Shown in pieces: positions 61,755 to 64,000 of a DNA stretch of 64,000 nucleotides. The stretch's first letter is position 1; the number at the start of each line of letters is the position of its first letter. The stretch comes from Hydrogenophaga sp040372165 (lineage in GTDB: Bacteria; Pseudomonadota; Gammaproteobacteria; Burkholderiales; Burkholderiaceae_C), in contig NZ_BAABWG010000003.1 in NCBI RefSeq assembly GCF_040372165.1, positions 310,001 to 374,000 of the forward strand, read 5' to 3'. The notes under the pieces were generated by a model, which saw only the letters and a list, made by a program, of their open reading frames with translations, was not told the DNA's origin and did no database searches. The translations under genes were made by a program, and so were the position numbers.

Positions 61755-61770
61755 TGGCGCGAACCTTGCG
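61755..61770 (+). promoter_or_regulatory. Candidate sigma-54 promoter (-24/-12)
   Basis: TGGCGCGAACCTTGCG: GG and GC ten bases apart, matching TGGCACG-N4-TTGCW at most positions. Lies 313 bp before the proposed kinase start; it also overlaps an imperfect hairpin GGCGC/GCGCC, so it may be coincidental. Confidence 0.4.
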
Positions 61771-61931
61771 CCATTCCCGCTGTGTGTTGCTTGCCAACGT
61801 GCCAAGGTCGGGCTGCCATTTGTCAGGATCTGCCCGCAATTGCTTGTAACAAGGCGTGAACACACAGCTTTTCCGGAGGAGGTGGGTGGTGTGCATCGCG
61901 GCGGCACCTCTGTTCCGGTATGGGGCCAACT

Positions 61932-61974
61932 GGGGGATATCCCCCGTGTTGGGGGGTGTTGGGGCATATGCCCC
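61932..61974. promoter_or_regulatory. Tandem G/C palindromes upstream of the kinase gene
   Basis: GGGGGATATCCCCC (61932-61945) and GGGGCATATGCCCC (61961-61974), both perfect 14-mers, centres 29 bp apart. Likely binding sites for a dimeric regulator or structured RNA elements in the leader. Confidence 0.6.
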
Positions 61975-62082
61975 AGTTTCGCAGGGCGGCCTAGAATGTC
62001 TTCGATCTTTGTTTCTTTCATGGCTGGCGTCATCAGGCCTTTGGTACTGCCCTTTCTTCCGGGATCTGTTGTGAAACCGACC

Positions 62083-63435
62083 ATGCGCAGCTTGTTGGGC
62101 ACCAAACAGCCCATGTTCTGGACCCGCCGCTTTGCGGTGCTGAGTTTGCTGTGCGTGCTGGTCACGGCCTCGGGCAGTGCGACCTGGTTGTCCAGGACCG
62201 TCTCGGAGCGCATGATCATGCGCAATGCCGAACTGGCCCAGGAGTTTGTCGACAGCCTGGTCCGCATGCACAGGGGCGACCGGTTCTTCTCGGACCAGAG
62301 CGATGTGGCCGGCATGGAAATGCTGTTCGGGGAACTGGGCCGAATGCCCGGCCTGGTTCATGCCAATGTGTATGACCCTTCCCACAAGCTGATCTGGTCG
62401 ACCAACCGCTCAGCCATCGGCGAGAGCGCAGGCGACAACCATGAGCTGGAAGAGGCCCTGGAGGGGGAGCTGGCGGTGGAGAGCGAGCTCCTGGAAACGG
62501 TGAACTTCATCAAGCCGGAGCACGCGTTCATTCCTGATGACGCTCGGGATGCGATCGAGGTCTATATACCGGTTCGCAACGAGGCCTTGTCGGTGGTGGG
62601 CGTGGCTGAGCTGTACATGCGACCGCAGCGCCTGATCCAGTCGATTCATGAACTGACCCGCGGCGTCTGGCTGGCCTGTGCGTTCAGCGGTCTGCTCATC
62701 TACGGCGCACTGGTCTGGCTGGTCATGATGGCCGACCGCCAGATTGCGCGCCAGCAGCGCACCATTGTGGCCAATGAGTCCCTGGTGGCCGTCGGCGACA
62801 TGGCGTCTGCCGTGGCACACGGCCTTCGCAATCCGCTGGCATCCATTCGCTCCAGCGCCGAGCTCATTTCCATGGGTCCGGAGAAGCCGCAGGCTGACGA
62901 CATCATGAGTGAGGTCGATCGCCTGCAGTCATGGATCAGCAAGCTGCTGGCCTATGCGCAGCAGGGTGGCCGCGACCTGACGCCGGTCGATGTGCGGGAG
63001 CTCACGGACAACCTGCTCACGCCCTACAAGGCCCGCATGAGGTCATTGAACGTGGTACTGACCTGCGAATGGCCTTCCCCTTTGCCACTGGTGCTGGCCG
63101 ATGCGCCCGCGCTGGAGCAGGCCATGGACAACCTGATTGCGAACGCCATTGATGCCATGCCGGAAGGCGGGAAATTGCGCATCTCTGCCAGCCGGCAGGG
63201 CAAGGCCCTGCGCGTCGTCATTGCAGACACGGGCGTGGGGATGTCGGCTGAAGACTTGCAGCGGGTCTTTGTGCCGTTTCATACCACCAAGCGAACCGGC
63301 CTGGGTGTCGGCTTGCCGCTGGCGCGCCGGACCCTGGAGCGGCTCGGGGGCAGTCTGCGCCTGCGCAGCCAGCTTGGTGAGGGCACGCAGGCAGAGCTGA
63401 GCCTGCCCATCGCTGGCAACAAGGTTCGCACCTGA
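62083..63435 (+). CDS. Sensor histidine kinase (NtrB-like class)
   Basis: A 450-aa kinase with TM1 (FAVLSLLCVLVTASGSATWL), a periplasmic domain of about 160 aa, TM2 (GVWLACAFSGLLIYGALVWLVMM), an H-box with H246 (ASAVAHGLRNPLASIRSSAEL) and ATPase motifs NLIANAIDAMPEGG, DTGVGMS and GLGVGLPLARRTLERLGG. HGLRNPL is typical of kinases paired with NtrC-type regulators, and one follows 34 bp later. Starts upstream in frame (GTG 62071, ATG 61996) cannot be excluded. Confidence 0.87.
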   Translation: MRSLLGTKQPMFWTRRFAVLSLLCVLVTASGSATWLSRTVSERMIMRNAELAQEFVDSLVRMHRGDRFFSDQSDVAGMEMLFGELGRMPGLVHANVYDPSHKLIWSTNRSAIGESAGDNHELEEALEGELAVESELLETVNFIKPEHAFIPDDARDAIEVYIPVRNEALSVVGVAELYMRPQRLIQSIHELTRGVWLACAFSGLLIYGALVWLVMMADRQIARQQRTIVANESLVAVGDMASAVAHGLRNPLASIRSSAELISMGPEKPQADDIMSEVDRLQSWISKLLAYAQQGGRDLTPVDVRELTDNLLTPYKARMRSLNVVLTCEWPSPLPLVLADAPALEQAMDNLIANAIDAMPEGGKLRISASRQGKALRVVIADTGVGMSAEDLQRVFVPFHTTKRTGLGVGLPLARRTLERLGGSLRLRSQLGEGTQAELSLPIAGNKVRT

Positions 63436-63469
63436 CCACTGGCATCGAACACACGCATCACCGCAGAGC

Positions 63470-64000
63470 ATGAACTACACCGCACTGATCATTGAGGATG
63501 AGCCCCTGCTGGCCCGCAACATGATGCTGTACCTCCAGCGCCATGAGCTGGAGTGCCAGGCCGCCGGCAGTGGGGAAGAAGGCCTGATGATGGTCGATGA
63601 GGTGCGACCGGACGTGGTGGTGCTGGACCACAACCTGCCAGGCAAGACGGGGTTGTCGGTGCTGGAGGAGTTGCGCGCGAGGGACGCGCAGTTGCCGGTG
63701 GTGATGGTGACCGGCCACGGCAGCGAACAGGTGGCGGTAGACGCCATGAAGCTCGGAGCATTCGACTACCTGATCAAGCCTGTGTCGCTGCATCAGCTCA
63801 AACAGGTGCTCGATCGGGCGGTGCAGCAGCAACGCCAGGCAAGTGAACTGCGTCATTTGCGGGCCCAGTCCGCAGGTGCCAGCGCGACGAAAGGAAGCGC
63901 CGCCTTGCTGGGCAGCTCTTCGGCAATGAAGCAGATGCGGCACCGATTGGCGCAGCTGGTGGACGCTGACCGGCGACTGACCCAGGGTGCTCCTGCGGCG
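63470..64000 (+). CDS. NtrC-type response regulator (3' truncated by window)
   Basis: The first 177 residues of a regulator. Receiver: acidic pair in IIEDEP, D53 in VVLDHNLPGKTG, Thr in VVMVTGHGS, Lys in DYLIKPVSL. A linker coiled coil follows (QQQRQASELRHLRAQ), then LLGSSSAMKQMRHRLAQL, the usual beginning of a sigma-54 activation domain. The AAA+ and DNA-binding parts lie beyond the window. Partner of the kinase just upstream. Confidence 0.85.
   Translation, partial: MNYTALIIEDEPLLARNMMLYLQRHELECQAAGSGEEGLMMVDEVRPDVVVLDHNLPGKTGLSVLEELRARDAQLPVVMVTGHGSEQVAVDAMKLGAFDYLIKPVSLHQLKQVLDRAVQQQRQASELRHLRAQSAGASATKGSAALLGSSSAMKQMRHRLAQLVDADRRLTQGAPAA

Overview
The window is about 64 kb of GC-rich (low 60s % by eye), densely coded bacterial chromosome. 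Gene content and style (minCDE, a basic-tailed IF-1, NrtR-controlled NAD salvage, CueR/CopZ/CopA copper control, many short 4-nt gene overlaps) point to a betaproteobacterium of the Burkholderiales, most likely Comamonadaceae (Hydrogenophaga/Variovorax-like). That placement is inference from gene content. No rRNA, tRNA, CRISPR array, transposase or phage gene was seen.

Layout. 1-6.6 kb: tail of a type III-like restriction helicase/nuclease, acylphosphatase, an RRM RNA-binding protein with a long pyrimidine-rich leader, then a tight trio (ATP-grasp enzyme, YHS lipoprotein, patatin). 6.6-10.2 kb: phosphonate-type ABC transporter phnDCEE. 10.3-16.4 kb: a selenoneine locus, with egtD (hercynine), a 1.1 kb block of nested repeats, an SMR transporter, then senA (leftward) head to head with senB-senC (rightward). 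16.4-18.3 kb: hipBA toxin-antitoxin with a perfect operator. 18.4-24.5 kb: NAD salvage operon (pncA-like, pncB, nadE, nadM-Nudix) facing its NrtR regulator across two palindromic operators. 24.5-26.2 kb: BON and CsbD stress proteins and a small ferredoxin. 26.3-28.1 kb: a compact RiPP-like operon with a 75-aa precursor-like peptide, a DUF692/MNIO iron oxidase and a partner protein. 28.6-32.4 kb: a thioesterase, a small monooxygenase, and a lipase-type candidate effector preceded by a lipoprotein that could be its immunity protein. 32.4-38.7 kb: SH3 and SPFH proteins diverging from a two-component system whose genes are separated by a duplicated 74-bp repeat. 38.7-49.5 kb: housekeeping (DnaQ-like exonuclease, DAHP synthase, patatin, MerR/PaaI pair, infA, UbiB-like kinase, thioesterase, minCDE, UbiA-like prenyltransferase). 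49.5-54.9 kb: a possible protein acylation/deacylation pair (Pat-like acetyltransferase and HDAC-like deacetylase) and a UbiH-family hydroxylase. 55-59.3 kb: copper module (Spy-like His-rich protein, cueR, copZ, copA) with two clear CueR promoters. 59.4-64 kb: agmatinase, a putrescine-oxidase-like flavoprotein, and a histidine kinase with an NtrC-type regulator cut by the window end.

How parts cooperate. EgtD should make hercynine; SenC makes selenophosphate; SenB makes a selenosugar; SenA joins selenium to hercynine. The neighbouring SMR pump is a candidate carrier for such trimethylammonium betaines. The most novel-looking locus is the MNIO operon at 26.3-28.1 kb, whose peptide, with a single GCRPC motif, I cannot assign to any characterised RiPP family.
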